A stretch of DNA of 64,000 nt from Heyndrickxia coagulans 36D1 (GTDB lineage: Bacteria > Bacillota > Bacilli > Bacillales > Bacillaceae_C). Of the stretch, positions 15,710-23,942 are shown piece after piece. The notes beneath the pieces are model-generated. The model was not told where the DNA came from. It saw nothing but the letters and a program-made list of their open reading frames with translations, and made no database searches. The DNA is taken from contig NC_016023.1 of NCBI RefSeq assembly GCF_000169195.2, positions 3,038,001 through 3,102,000 of the forward strand. Direction: 5' to 3'. The position numbers and the translations under genes were made by a program. Position 1 is the stretch's first letter; each line of letters starts with the position of its first letter.

Positions 15710-18268
15710 ATGTCTGTTGCTTCGACAGAAAAATTATGGAATGTGGAGAAGCTGAACGAAGATATCCGCTTATTTCCGCAGGTCCATCCGATTACACCGG
15801 ATATGAACATTACGTACAAAGGCGTTTCAAGGCTTGTCATGATTGACAGATACGCGTTTAAAGACACGGAAAAAGTCACATTGGGCAAGGGCGATTTTGT
15901 TGTCCTCACGATTAAAGAAGACCCGAAATTTCCGGCCAGGGGGCTCGGCGTCATTAAAGGGATCGACTGGGAAAAAAATGAAGCGGAAGTCTTAATTGAA
16001 GAAGATTACCGCCAGGCGCTGGAACACCCGGATGAAAGAGAAACGGGGGTCATCAAAAGGTCGCTTGATATCATTGAAAAGCCTCTTGAAGTCTATTACG
16101 AACAAATCGCAAAACGGAATGCAACCGGCTTAGCGGCAGTGGAAAAAACAGAAGAGAAACGAAATGAATGGTTTGAGAAGTTTTACAATGAACTGGTAAA
16201 CTTAAACTTTATCCCGGCAGGCCGCGTCCTCTACGGCGCCGGCTCGGAAACGGAAGTGACTTATTTTAATTGTTATGTGATGCCGTTTGTACCGGATTCA
16301 AGGGAAGGCATTTCCGAACACCGTAAACAGGTGATGGAAATTATGAGCCGCGGCGGCGGAGTTGGGACAAACGGTTCGACGCTGCGCCCGCGCAATACGC
16401 TGGCTAGAGGGGTCAACGGCAAATCAAGCGGCTCTGTCTCATGGCTCGATGACATCGCCAAACTTACGCACCTGGTCGAACAGGGTGGCAGTCGCAGGGG
16501 AGCGCAAATGATCATGCTGGCTGTCTGGCATCCGGACATTGTTGAATTTATCATTTCGAAAATGCAGAATCCGCGGATTTTGCGTTTCCTGATCGAAAAT
16601 ACGAACGATGAATGGATCCGCAAACTTGCCCACGACAAATTGAAATTCACGCCGCTCTCTGAAATGGAAAGGCAAATGTACCATGGGATTGTGAACTACA
16701 AACATATTCCGGGCCAAGGCGGCTTTACGGAAGAAGTCATGAAAGAGGCGGAAGAAAAACTGGAAACAGGCGGCCATTACACCGTTCATAATCCGGAATT
16801 TTTAACCGGCGCCAATATTTCCGTCTGCCTCACAAAAGAATTTATGGAAGCAGTTGAGCAAGACGCAGAATTCGAGCTGAAATTTCCGGATGTGGAAAAT
16901 TACAGCGAAGAAGAAATGCGCATATATAATGAAGAATGGCATAAGATCGGCGATGTGCGCGAATGGGAAAAACTTGGCCGCAAAGTGCGCGTCTATCGCA
17001 AAATCAAAGCAAAAGAACTTTGGAATTTGATTAACATCTGCGCGACTTACTCGGCGGAACCGGGCGTCTTCTTTATCGACAACGCCAACGACATGACAAA
17101 CGCAAAAGCATACGGCCAGAAAGTCGTCGCAACAAACCCTTGCGGAGAGCAACCCCTTGCGCCCTATTCCGTCTGCAACCTGGCAGCAGTCAATCTTGCA
17201 AAAATGGTCGACAAAGAAACGAAAGAAGTGCGCTGGGACCAATTGAAACAAACCGTCCGTACCGGCGTCCGCATGCAGGACAATGTCATTGACGCGACCC
17301 CGTACTTCCTGAAAGAAAACAAAAAACAGGCGCTCGGGGAACGGCGTGTCGGCCTTGGCGTTATGGGCTTAGCCGACCTTCTCATTTATATGGAAAAAGA
17401 ATACGGATCTGAAGAAGGCAATAAACTTGTCGACAAAGTGTTTGAAACAATCGCGACCGAAGCATACCGCGCATCCATTGAGATCGCAAAAGAAAAGGGG
17501 AGTTTCCCGTTTTTAACGGGTGAAACCGAAGAAGAGACAAACCGCCTGCGCCATGCATTCACGGAAACCGGCTATATGAAAAACATGCCGGAAGACATCC
17601 GCAAGGCGATTTTAAAACACGGCATCCGGAACTCCCATTTGCTAACCGTTGCACCAACCGGATCGACCGGCACCATGGTTGGCGTTTCCACTGGGCTGGA
17701 ACCGTATTTTTCCTTTTCCTATTTCCGCAGCGGGCGCCTCGGCAAATTTATCGAGGTCAATGCGGATATCGTCCAGGAGTATCTGGATAAGCACCCGGAA
17801 ACGGACAAAGACCATCTGCCAAACTGGTTTGTAACCGCGATGGATCTTGCACCGGAAGCCCATGCCGATGTCCAATGCGTTATCCAGCGCTGGGTGGACA
17901 GCTCGATTTCGAAAACGGTCAACGCCCCGCGCGGCTACACGGTTGAACAGGTGGAAAAAGTGTACGAACGCCTGTATAAGGGCGGCGCGAAAGGCGGAAC
18001 CGTTTATGTGGACGGGAGCCGGGATTCGCAAGTCCTGACATTGAAAGCAGAAGAACCACAGGAAGAAAAACGGGAAAAAGCGGAAGTGAAACACGCGAAA
18101 CAGCATGTCGTCCTGGTTGATACCATCCCGGATATCCGGTCAACAAACGTCACATACGGCAACGAAATTGGCGATACCTGCCCGATCTGCCGGAAAGGGA
18201 AAGTTAAGGAAATCGGCGGCTGCAATACATGCGATAACTGCGGCGCGCAATTAAAATGCGGCTTGTAA
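15710..18268 (+). CDS. nrdJ: Class II (adenosylcobalamin-dependent) ribonucleotide reductase
   Basis: An 852-residue oxygen-independent ribonucleotide reductase that reduces ribonucleotides using a B12-derived thiyl radical. The catalytic loop NPCGEQP gives Asn476, Cys478 and Glu480; APTGSTGTMVGVSTGLEPYF is a typical class II segment. The C-terminus has four Cys (CPIC...CNTCDNC, from residue 824), the redox/zinc tail of NrdJ. ATG 15710 follows GAGAAGGAG by 8 nt; an upstream TTG at 15623 has no site. It needs no partner subunit, consistent with its single-gene transcript (terminator follows). B. subtilis lacks this gene; it sits in the block inserted between lipM and yqhO. Confidence 0.95.
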   Translation: MSVASTEKLWNVEKLNEDIRLFPQVHPITPDMNITYKGVSRLVMIDRYAFKDTEKVTLGKGDFVVLTIKEDPKFPARGLGVIKGIDWEKNEAEVLIEEDYRQALEHPDERETGVIKRSLDIIEKPLEVYYEQIAKRNATGLAAVEKTEEKRNEWFEKFYNELVNLNFIPAGRVLYGAGSETEVTYFNCYVMPFVPDSREGISEHRKQVMEIMSRGGGVGTNGSTLRPRNTLARGVNGKSSGSVSWLDDIAKLTHLVEQGGSRRGAQMIMLAVWHPDIVEFIISKMQNPRILRFLIENTNDEWIRKLAHDKLKFTPLSEMERQMYHGIVNYKHIPGQGGFTEEVMKEAEEKLETGGHYTVHNPEFLTGANISVCLTKEFMEAVEQDAEFELKFPDVENYSEEEMRIYNEEWHKIGDVREWEKLGRKVRVYRKIKAKELWNLINICATYSAEPGVFFIDNANDMTNAKAYGQKVVATNPCGEQPLAPYSVCNLAAVNLAKMVDKETKEVRWDQLKQTVRTGVRMQDNVIDATPYFLKENKKQALGERRVGLGVMGLADLLIYMEKEYGSEEGNKLVDKVFETIATEAYRASIEIAKEKGSFPFLTGETEEETNRLRHAFTETGYMKNMPEDIRKAILKHGIRNSHLLTVAPTGSTGTMVGVSTGLEPYFSFSYFRSGRLGKFIEVNADIVQEYLDKHPETDKDHLPNWFVTAMDLAPEAHADVQCVIQRWVDSSISKTVNAPRGYTVEQVEKVYERLYKGGAKGGTVYVDGSRDSQVLTLKAEEPQEEKREKAEVKHAKQHVVLVDTIPDIRSTNVTYGNEIGDTCPICRKGKVKEIGGCNTCDNCGAQLKCGL

Positions 18269-18282
18269 ATGGAATAATGGAG

Positions 18283-18318
18283 AAAAAAACGGAGCAAAGT
18301 GATGCTCCGTTTTTTTTC
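18283..18318 (+). terminator. Terminator of nrdJ
   Basis: AAAAAACGGAGCA / TGCTCCGTTTTTTTT hairpin with a short loop, 15 nt after the nrdJ stop. Confidence 0.92.
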
Positions 18319-18380
18319 GCTTATAAAACACTGTTTAAAAGAATCATCAGAAAAATGGTTAAAAAATTTTAATTCGAATA

Positions 18381-18453
18381 TTGACAGCAAAAATGTCCGA
18401 TGCTACTATTTATATATCAAAAACAATATATAACGTGTTAAAAACGTTATATA
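18381..18453 (+). promoter_or_regulatory. Strong promoter plus perfect inverted-repeat operator (paa remnant)
   Basis: TTGACA (18381-18386), 17 nt, TACTAT (18404-18409): close to the sigma-A consensus. Beginning about 10 nt after the expected start site is a perfect inverted repeat, TATATAACGT (18427-18436) and ACGTTATATA (18444-18453) with a 7-nt spacer. Its position suits a repressor that blocks initiation or early elongation. PaaX, encoded 4.6 kb downstream, is the natural candidate, or a TetR-type PaaR; neither can be proven here. Confidence 0.65.
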
Positions 18454-18482
18454 AATTAAAATGATAAAAAGGAGAGCGGTTG

Positions 18483-18944
18483 ATGGACGAAACCGTTTAT
18501 GATGTGACGATTATCGGCGGCGGGCCTGTTGGTTTATTTGCGGCTTTTTACGGCGGCTTGCGGCAAATGAAAGTTAAAATCATTGAAAGCATGCCGCAAC
18601 TTGGCGGGCAGCTTGCCGCGCTTTACCCCGAAAAATACATTTATGATGTTGCGGGCATGCCAAAAGTGAAAGCGCAATCATTGGCCGACCGGTTAATTGA
18701 ACAAGCCATGCAATTTCATCCAACGATTGTGCTGAACGAGACGGTGCAGGATGTGAAGAAAACCGGCCGCGGCACTTTTCGCATCGAAACCGGATCAGGC
18801 CTCCATTTTTCAAAAACGGTCTTGATCACAGCCGGTATCGGGGCATGCCAGCCACGCCGGATCGAACACGAACAGGCATCGCAATACGAAAACAAAAACC
18901 TCCATTATTTTGTGAATGATATGCGCAAATTTAAGGGAGAAAAT
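18483..18944 (+). pseudogene. Ferredoxin-NADP reductase-like gene, 5' fragment
   Basis: The first 154 codons of a thioredoxin-reductase-like ferredoxin-NADP(+) reductase (YumC/YcgT type). The FAD motif GGGPVGLFAAFYGG, the segment IESMPQLGGQLAALYPEKYIYDVAG and TAGIGACQPRRIE are well kept. Homology stops after NLHYFVNDMRKFKGEN; the NADPH-binding half (roughly 180 residues) is missing. At about 18936-18945 the sequence passes into an enoyl-CoA hydratase gene in another frame, and translation continues 28 nonsense residues to a stop at 19031. In paa clusters such a reductase could supply electrons to the phenylacetyl-CoA epoxidase (inference). ATG 18483 has AAGGAG upstream. Confidence 0.85.
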
Positions 18945-19224
18945 CAGTGCACCAGAAGCGATGGCGTCCGGGCTATTAACGAAAGTGGTTCCAGCCTGCC
19001 ACTTGGAACAGGAAACGCAGCATTTTGCTGAAAGGCTTGCCGCGATGCCGACAAAAGCAATCGGCCTCGTGAAGCGGTATATGCAAAAAAGCTTTGAAAG
19101 CACATTGGATGAAATGCTCGAAAATGAAGCATACGCCCAGCAGATTGCAGGGCAAACAGCCGACCACAAGGAAGGGGTCCGGGCATTTTTTGAAAAAAGA
19201 AAACCGGAATACAAAGGCCATTAA
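18940..19224 (+). pseudogene. Enoyl-CoA hydratase (PaaG/PaaF-like), 3' fragment
   Basis: The last 94 codons of a crotonase-family enoyl-CoA hydratase: KISAPEAMASGLLTKVVP, then an HFAERLAAMPTKAIGLVKRYM helix and the C-terminal EGVRAFFEKRKPEYKGH typical of paa-type hydratases. The N-terminal 160-170 residues, including the oxyanion-hole and catalytic Glu segments, are gone. It is joined directly, out of frame, to the reductase fragment before it, with no start codon or ribosome-binding site of its own at the junction. This is the scar of a deletion that removed everything between the two genes. Confidence 0.88.
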
Positions 19225-19243
19225 ACAGAAAGGATGAACATGC

Positions 19244-20761
19244 ATGCCGATAACAAAAGAAGTAGCAGTATTTCCTGCTGAAATGAAACGGAGCGCGTAT
19301 AAAATGGTCATCAACGGAGAACCGGTGGATGCTGCAGGCGGCGAAACGTTTCACGTCTATAATCCTGCAACCGGCGAAGCCATCGCCACGGTGCCGAAAG
19401 CGGATGACGCGGATGTCTACCGGGCCGTTGAGGCGGCGCGCCATGCTTTTGAACACGGAAAATGGAGGCGCTATCCGGTTGGAAAACGGGCGCGCGTCCT
19501 GAACAAAATTGCCTCCATTATGCGCAGCCGTTTTGATGCGCTTGTTGAGATGGAAATTTTAAATACCGGAAAGACGATTGAAACGGCAAAGGGGCAGGTG
19601 ATGCAGGCCATTGAAGATTTCGAGTTTTTCGCGGGGGTGATTGTCGGACATCGCGGCGCTGTGAACCATGTTCCCGGCCAGTTCTTTAACTATACCCAAA
19701 AAGAACCGGTTGGGGTCGCTGCCCAGATCATTCCATGGAATTACCCGCTCATGATGGCTGCATGGAAAATTGCCCCGGCGATCGCAGCAGGATGTTCTGT
19801 TGTGGTAAAGCCGGCAAGCCTTACGCCGATTACAGCCATTTTACTGGCTGAAATCTGCCATGAGGCCGGTGTTCCGGCAGGCGTTGTGAACGTGATTACC
19901 GGGCCGGGGGCGAAAATCGGGTCTTATTTGGCGAAGCATGAAGGGGTCGATAAAATCGCCTTTACCGGAGAAACTTCCACCGGAAAAGAGATCATGGCAA
20001 ACGCTTCGGAAACATTGAAAAGAGTCACGCTGGAACTTGGCGGAAAATCTCCGAATCTCGTATTTCAGGATGCGGATCTCGATGCCGCCGTCAATGGTGC
20101 CCTGTACGGCATCTTCTATAATACCGGGCAATCGTGCGAAGCGAGATCCCGTATTTTCCTGCACGAAGACATTTACGATGCGTTTATGGAAAAATTTGTG
20201 GCCAAAACGAAAAAACTGGTGCTCGGTGATCCGTTTTCGCCTGCCTCGCATATCGGGGCGATCATCAGCAAAGGGCAGCTGGAAACCATCCACCGCTATG
20301 TCGAAGAAGCAAAGCAGGCCGGCGCAACCATCGTGACAGGCGGAAAACCGGCTAAAGTGGAAGGGTTTGAAAATGGTTACTGGTATGAACCGACCATTAT
20401 CACAAACGTCACCAATGACAGCAAAATTGCCCAGGAAGAAATTTTTGGGCCGGTCGTGGTGGTGATGCCTTTTAAAGAGGAGAAGGAAGCCGTAAAACTT
20501 GCAAATGCGACGAAGTACGGCCTGGCTTCAAGCATTTGGGCAAAGGACCAGGGCCTAATTAAGCGGGTCACAGACGGCATCCAGGCAGGCATTGTCATGG
20601 TCAACAGCCCGTTCTCCGCATTCCCGGGGACACCGTTCGGCGGATATAAACAATCCGGCTTCGGGCGCGAATTAAGCTTCGAATGCCTCGATTTATACAG
20701 TGAAACCAAGAGTGTACTCACTTATGCAGGGGCAAAACCTTTAAACCCGTTTCAGTTATAA
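19244..20761 (+). CDS. Aldehyde dehydrogenase (NAD(P)+-dependent)
   Basis: A 505-residue class I/II aldehyde dehydrogenase oxidising an aldehyde to the acid. Catalytic Cys298 (GQSCEAR), general-base Glu264 (LELGGKSPN), the PWNYP loop and cofactor residues are intact. Similarity is to phenylacetaldehyde- and betaine-aldehyde-type enzymes; the paa context makes phenylacetaldehyde to phenylacetate a reasonable guess but not proof. It lacks the hydratase domain of PaaZ, so it is not the ring-opening enzyme. The ATG lies 19 nt after the hydratase remnant, so it is probably read from the promoter at 18.38 kb. A hairpin follows it. Confidence 0.9.
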   Translation: MPITKEVAVFPAEMKRSAYKMVINGEPVDAAGGETFHVYNPATGEAIATVPKADDADVYRAVEAARHAFEHGKWRRYPVGKRARVLNKIASIMRSRFDALVEMEILNTGKTIETAKGQVMQAIEDFEFFAGVIVGHRGAVNHVPGQFFNYTQKEPVGVAAQIIPWNYPLMMAAWKIAPAIAAGCSVVVKPASLTPITAILLAEICHEAGVPAGVVNVITGPGAKIGSYLAKHEGVDKIAFTGETSTGKEIMANASETLKRVTLELGGKSPNLVFQDADLDAAVNGALYGIFYNTGQSCEARSRIFLHEDIYDAFMEKFVAKTKKLVLGDPFSPASHIGAIISKGQLETIHRYVEEAKQAGATIVTGGKPAKVEGFENGYWYEPTIITNVTNDSKIAQEEIFGPVVVVMPFKEEKEAVKLANATKYGLASSIWAKDQGLIKRVTDGIQAGIVMVNSPFSAFPGTPFGGYKQSGFGRELSFECLDLYSETKSVLTYAGAKPLNPFQL

Positions 20762-20835
20762 GCTTCCGGTCAAACAAAGGCACTCATTGCAGCACGGGCA
20801 GTGAAACGGGTATCCGGCAGGGCAGGATGGACAAA

Positions 20836-20880
20836 TAAGAAGCGAACGCATTCTTTCGGGATGGGTTCGCTTCTTTTAAA
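20836..20880 (+). terminator. Hairpin after the aldehyde dehydrogenase gene
   Basis: AAGAAGCGAAC / GTTCGCTTCTT stem with a 17-nt loop and T-run, ending 40 nt before the next gene. It suggests the genes from 20.9 kb on have their own promoter or are read through partially. Confidence 0.75.
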
Positions 20881-20919
20881 AATCGTCTAAAAAGATAGAA
20901 AATATAAAGAGGAAGTGGT

Positions 20920-21774
20920 ATGATGGCGGAAACATTGGTTGTCATTGGTTCAGGGGTAATGGGGCGCGGCATCGCTTATGCGGGCGCACTCGGCGGTTTC
21001 AAAGTCAGACTGGTAGATGTCCGGCCTGACATCTTGCATCAAGCGGAAAACAGGATTGAATCCGTCATGGAAAAAGGGCTTTCGAGGGGGAAAATCAACG
21101 GGGCAGACGCTGAAAGGATAAAGGCAAATATCGAATATACCGTTGATTTGCCGGTTGCAGCCGGTTGTGCAGATGTGATCATCGAGGCAGTGCCGGAAAA
21201 AACGGAAATAAAAAAAGAAGTGTTTGAAAAAATGGACAGGTTTGCGCCTGCCGGTTGCATCCTTGCGACCAATACATCAACGATGAGCCCGACTGAAATC
21301 GGTTCTTTTACTACCCGTCCCGCATCTGTCATTGCCATGCATTTTTTCAATCCGGTGCATAAAATGCCGCTTGTCGAGATCATCAGGGGGCTTGAAACAA
21401 GCGATGAAACGGTTCAACGGGCTGAAAAAATGGGGAAAGAAACGGTGATCGTGAATGAATTTCCCGGCTTTGTTACAAGCAGAATCAGCTGTTTAGTTGG
21501 AAACGAAGCATTCTACATGCTGCAGGAAGGGGTAGGGACACCAGAAGAAATCGATAAAGCCGTCAAGCTCGGCTTGAATTTTCCGATGGGGCCGTTTGAA
21601 CTGGCGGATTTGGTCGGTTTGGATGCAAGGCTAAACAATTTGCGCTACTTGCATGAAAAGCTTGGCGAAAAGTACCGGCCGGCGCCTTTACTGGAAAAGT
21701 ACGTGAAAGCGGGCAGGCTTGGGCGGAAAACAGGCAAGGGCGTATATGATTACACAACGGTTGAAGGAGAATGA
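20920..21774 (+). CDS. 3-hydroxyacyl-CoA dehydrogenase (PaaH/HbdA-like)
   Basis: A 284-residue NAD+-dependent 3-hydroxyacyl-CoA dehydrogenase. Rossmann motif VIGSGVMGRG is at the N-terminus; the catalytic His lies in MHFFNPVHKMPLVEII, with the NEFPGFVTSR segment and C-terminal helical domain (NFPMGPFELADLVGLD). In phenylacetate catabolism PaaH oxidises 3-hydroxyadipyl-CoA to 3-oxoadipyl-CoA; a butyryl- or fatty-acid-type role is equally possible from sequence alone. GAGGAAG precedes the double ATG at 20920. It is coupled to the thiolase gene downstream. Confidence 0.9.
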   Translation: MMAETLVVIGSGVMGRGIAYAGALGGFKVRLVDVRPDILHQAENRIESVMEKGLSRGKINGADAERIKANIEYTVDLPVAAGCADVIIEAVPEKTEIKKEVFEKMDRFAPAGCILATNTSTMSPTEIGSFTTRPASVIAMHFFNPVHKMPLVEIIRGLETSDETVQRAEKMGKETVIVNEFPGFVTSRISCLVGNEAFYMLQEGVGTPEEIDKAVKLGLNFPMGPFELADLVGLDARLNNLRYLHEKLGEKYRPAPLLEKYVKAGRLGRKTGKGVYDYTTVEGE

Positions 21775-21776
21775 AG

Positions 21777-22976
21777 ATGAGAGACGTCGTCATCGTTGAT
21801 GCGGTCAGAACACCGATGGGGCGATATAAAGGAGCGTTAAAATCAGTAAGGCCGGACGATCTGGCGGCAACCGCCATCAAGGCGTTGCTCGGCCGCCATC
21901 CCGAAGTTCCCTGGAACGAAATCGAAGAGGTCATTCTCGGAAATGCGAACGGCGCGGGCGAAGAAAACCGGAATGTCGCAAGAATGGCTGCACTGCTCGC
22001 CGGGCTTCCGGTCGAAACCGCCGGCACAACCGTTAACCGCTTATGCGGATCGGGCCTCGATGCTGTCAATATCGCAGTCAAAGCGATCATGGTTGGTGAC
22101 GGGGATATTTATATTGCCGGCGGAACGGAGAGCATGACAAGGGCGCCGTTTGTCATGGCAAAGCCGGAAAACGGCTACCCGAGGGGCAATTTGGAAATGT
22201 TTGATACAACGATCGGATGGAGATTTGTCAATGAAAAATTAAAGAAAATGTACGGGACAGACAGCATGCCGGAAACGGCGGAAAATGTCGCAAAGCAATT
22301 TCATATCAGCCGGAAAGCGCAGGATGCCTTTGCTTTTACGAGGCAAATGAGGGCGAAAGCGGCCATGGAAGCAAATCGCTTCCAAGATGAAATCGTGCCT
22401 GTCGTGTATACGAATCAAAAGGGGGAATCCGTGTCTGTCACCCAGGATGAACATCCCCGCCCCGATACTACGCCGGAAAAACTGGCAAGGCTAAAACCGC
22501 TTTTTACAGGAGGCACGGTGACGGCCGGAAATTCATCGGGCATCAATGACGGGGCGTCTGTCGTGCTATTGATGAGCGCTGAAAAAGCCGGCCAATTGGG
22601 CATCAAACCGATGGCCCGGTTTGTCGCCAGCGCAACGGCAGGATTGGAACCAAGGGTCATGGGGCTGGGACCGGTGTACGCAACGAGAAAAGCATTAAAG
22701 CGCGCCGGATTCAATATTTCGGATATTGATCTTGTCGAGTTAAACGAAGCCTTTGCTTCTCAGTCTATTGCATGCATCCGGCAGCTGGAACTGGACAGTG
22801 AGATTGTCAATGTAAACGGAGGGGCGATTGCTTTCGGACATCCATTGGGAGCAAGCGGCGCGAGAATTTTAACAACGCTCGTCCACGAGATGCAAAAGCG
22901 AAAGGCAAAACGGGGGCTCGCTACGATGTGCATCGGGGTGGGCCAGGGGATTGCAACCGTTATCGAAAAAATTTAA
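21777..22976 (+). CDS. Thiolase / 3-oxoadipyl-CoA thiolase-like acyltransferase
   Basis: A 399-residue thiolase. The acylated Cys90 (NRLCGSGLDAV), the GGAIAFGHPLGASGAR His motif and the C-terminal MCIGVGQG with the second catalytic Cys are present. Length and the ESMTRAPFVMAKP segment resemble PaaJ/PcaF, which cleave 3-oxoadipyl-CoA to succinyl-CoA and acetyl-CoA. AAGGAG is 7 nt before ATG 21777; the in-frame ATG 21771 overlaps the preceding stop but is only 1 nt from that site. Together with the dehydrogenase upstream it represents the lower part of the phenylacetate pathway. Confidence 0.9.
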   Translation: MRDVVIVDAVRTPMGRYKGALKSVRPDDLAATAIKALLGRHPEVPWNEIEEVILGNANGAGEENRNVARMAALLAGLPVETAGTTVNRLCGSGLDAVNIAVKAIMVGDGDIYIAGGTESMTRAPFVMAKPENGYPRGNLEMFDTTIGWRFVNEKLKKMYGTDSMPETAENVAKQFHISRKAQDAFAFTRQMRAKAAMEANRFQDEIVPVVYTNQKGESVSVTQDEHPRPDTTPEKLARLKPLFTGGTVTAGNSSGINDGASVVLLMSAEKAGQLGIKPMARFVASATAGLEPRVMGLGPVYATRKALKRAGFNISDIDLVELNEAFASQSIACIRQLELDSEIVNVNGGAIAFGHPLGASGARILTTLVHEMQKRKAKRGLATMCIGVGQGIATVIEKI

Positions 22977-23018
22977 AATGGGGGAAAGAGATCTTTGGCA
23001 GAGACAAGGAGTTTATAA

Positions 23019-23912
23019 ATGGAAAAAACGTTAAATACGCGTTCGATGATTTTTACGCTTTATGGCGATTACATCCGCCATTACGGAAGCGAAATTTGGA
23101 TTGGCAGTTTAATCAAATTGCTGGAAGCGTTCGGCCACCATGAACAATCTGTCCGTGCTGCCATTTCCCGCATGAGCAAACAAGGCTGGGTGGAAAGCCG
23201 CAAAGAAGGAAACAACAGTTACTATTCTTTGACTGAACGCGGTGTAAAACGGATGAATGAGGCTGCCGGGCGGATTTTTAAACTGAACCCGGGCAAATGG
23301 GACGGCAAATGGCGGTTTTTTCTGTATACGATACCCGAAAAAAAGCGGAACATCAGGGATGAACTGAGAAAAGAACTGATGTGGAGCGGCTTCGGCCTCC
23401 TGTTAAACAGTGTCTGGCTTACGCCGAATGATTTGCTGGATGAAATGAAAGGGATTATCGACAAGTACGGGATCAATGAATATGTCAAAATCTTCACTGC
23501 CGAAAATGTATGGGGCAAATCCGATAAAGAACTTGTACAGGAATTATGGGATATTGATTATATGAACGACCGGTATGAAGATTTTATGGCCCATTACCGG
23601 GAAAAATATGAAAGCGTCAAAGAAAAGATGAAAAGAGGGGAAATGACGAATCAGGACTGCTTTGTCGAACGGACGATGCTTGTCCATAATTACCGGAAAC
23701 TATTGTTTGTGGATCCCGGTTTGCCGGAAGAACTGCTGCCGGAAAAATGGAAAGGGGAGGAAGCAGCCGCGCTTTTCCGGGACTATTACCGAATCCTTGC
23801 CAAACCGGCAAATGATTTTTTTGAAGATATTTTTTCTGAAGGATACGACACTTTTCAGAAAAGCAAGCATTATGATGTGTTTGAGCATCCGCTTATAACT
23901 GAAAAAGCATGA
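23019..23912 (+). CDS. paaX: PaaX family transcriptional repressor
   Basis: A 297-residue PaaX regulator. PaaX represses phenylacetate catabolic genes and releases DNA on binding phenylacetyl-CoA. The N-terminal winged helix shows RSMIFTLYGDYIRHYG, SVRAAISRMSKQGWVESRKEGNNSYYSLTERG; the central domain has KWRFFLYTIPEKKR and a LNSVWLTPND segment; the C-terminal part includes FVERTMLVHNYRKLLFVDPGLP, all family features. ATG 23019 follows AAGGAG. It lies downstream of the thiolase in the same direction. With its epoxidase targets gone from here, it may be a left-over or may still control the remaining genes. Confidence 0.95.
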   Translation: MEKTLNTRSMIFTLYGDYIRHYGSEIWIGSLIKLLEAFGHHEQSVRAAISRMSKQGWVESRKEGNNSYYSLTERGVKRMNEAAGRIFKLNPGKWDGKWRFFLYTIPEKKRNIRDELRKELMWSGFGLLLNSVWLTPNDLLDEMKGIIDKYGINEYVKIFTAENVWGKSDKELVQELWDIDYMNDRYEDFMAHYREKYESVKEKMKRGEMTNQDCFVERTMLVHNYRKLLFVDPGLPEELLPEKWKGEEAAALFRDYYRILAKPANDFFEDIFSEGYDTFQKSKHYDVFEHPLITEKA

Positions 23913-23942
23913 CGAGATCCGAGCGCAGAAAGGAGCGATCAA

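Noticed and set aside
18483-19031. The 183-codon reading frame as a functional short reductase.
   Set aside because: The NADPH-binding half is missing, and the last 28 residues are out-of-frame hydratase sequence. Better explained as a deletion fusion.
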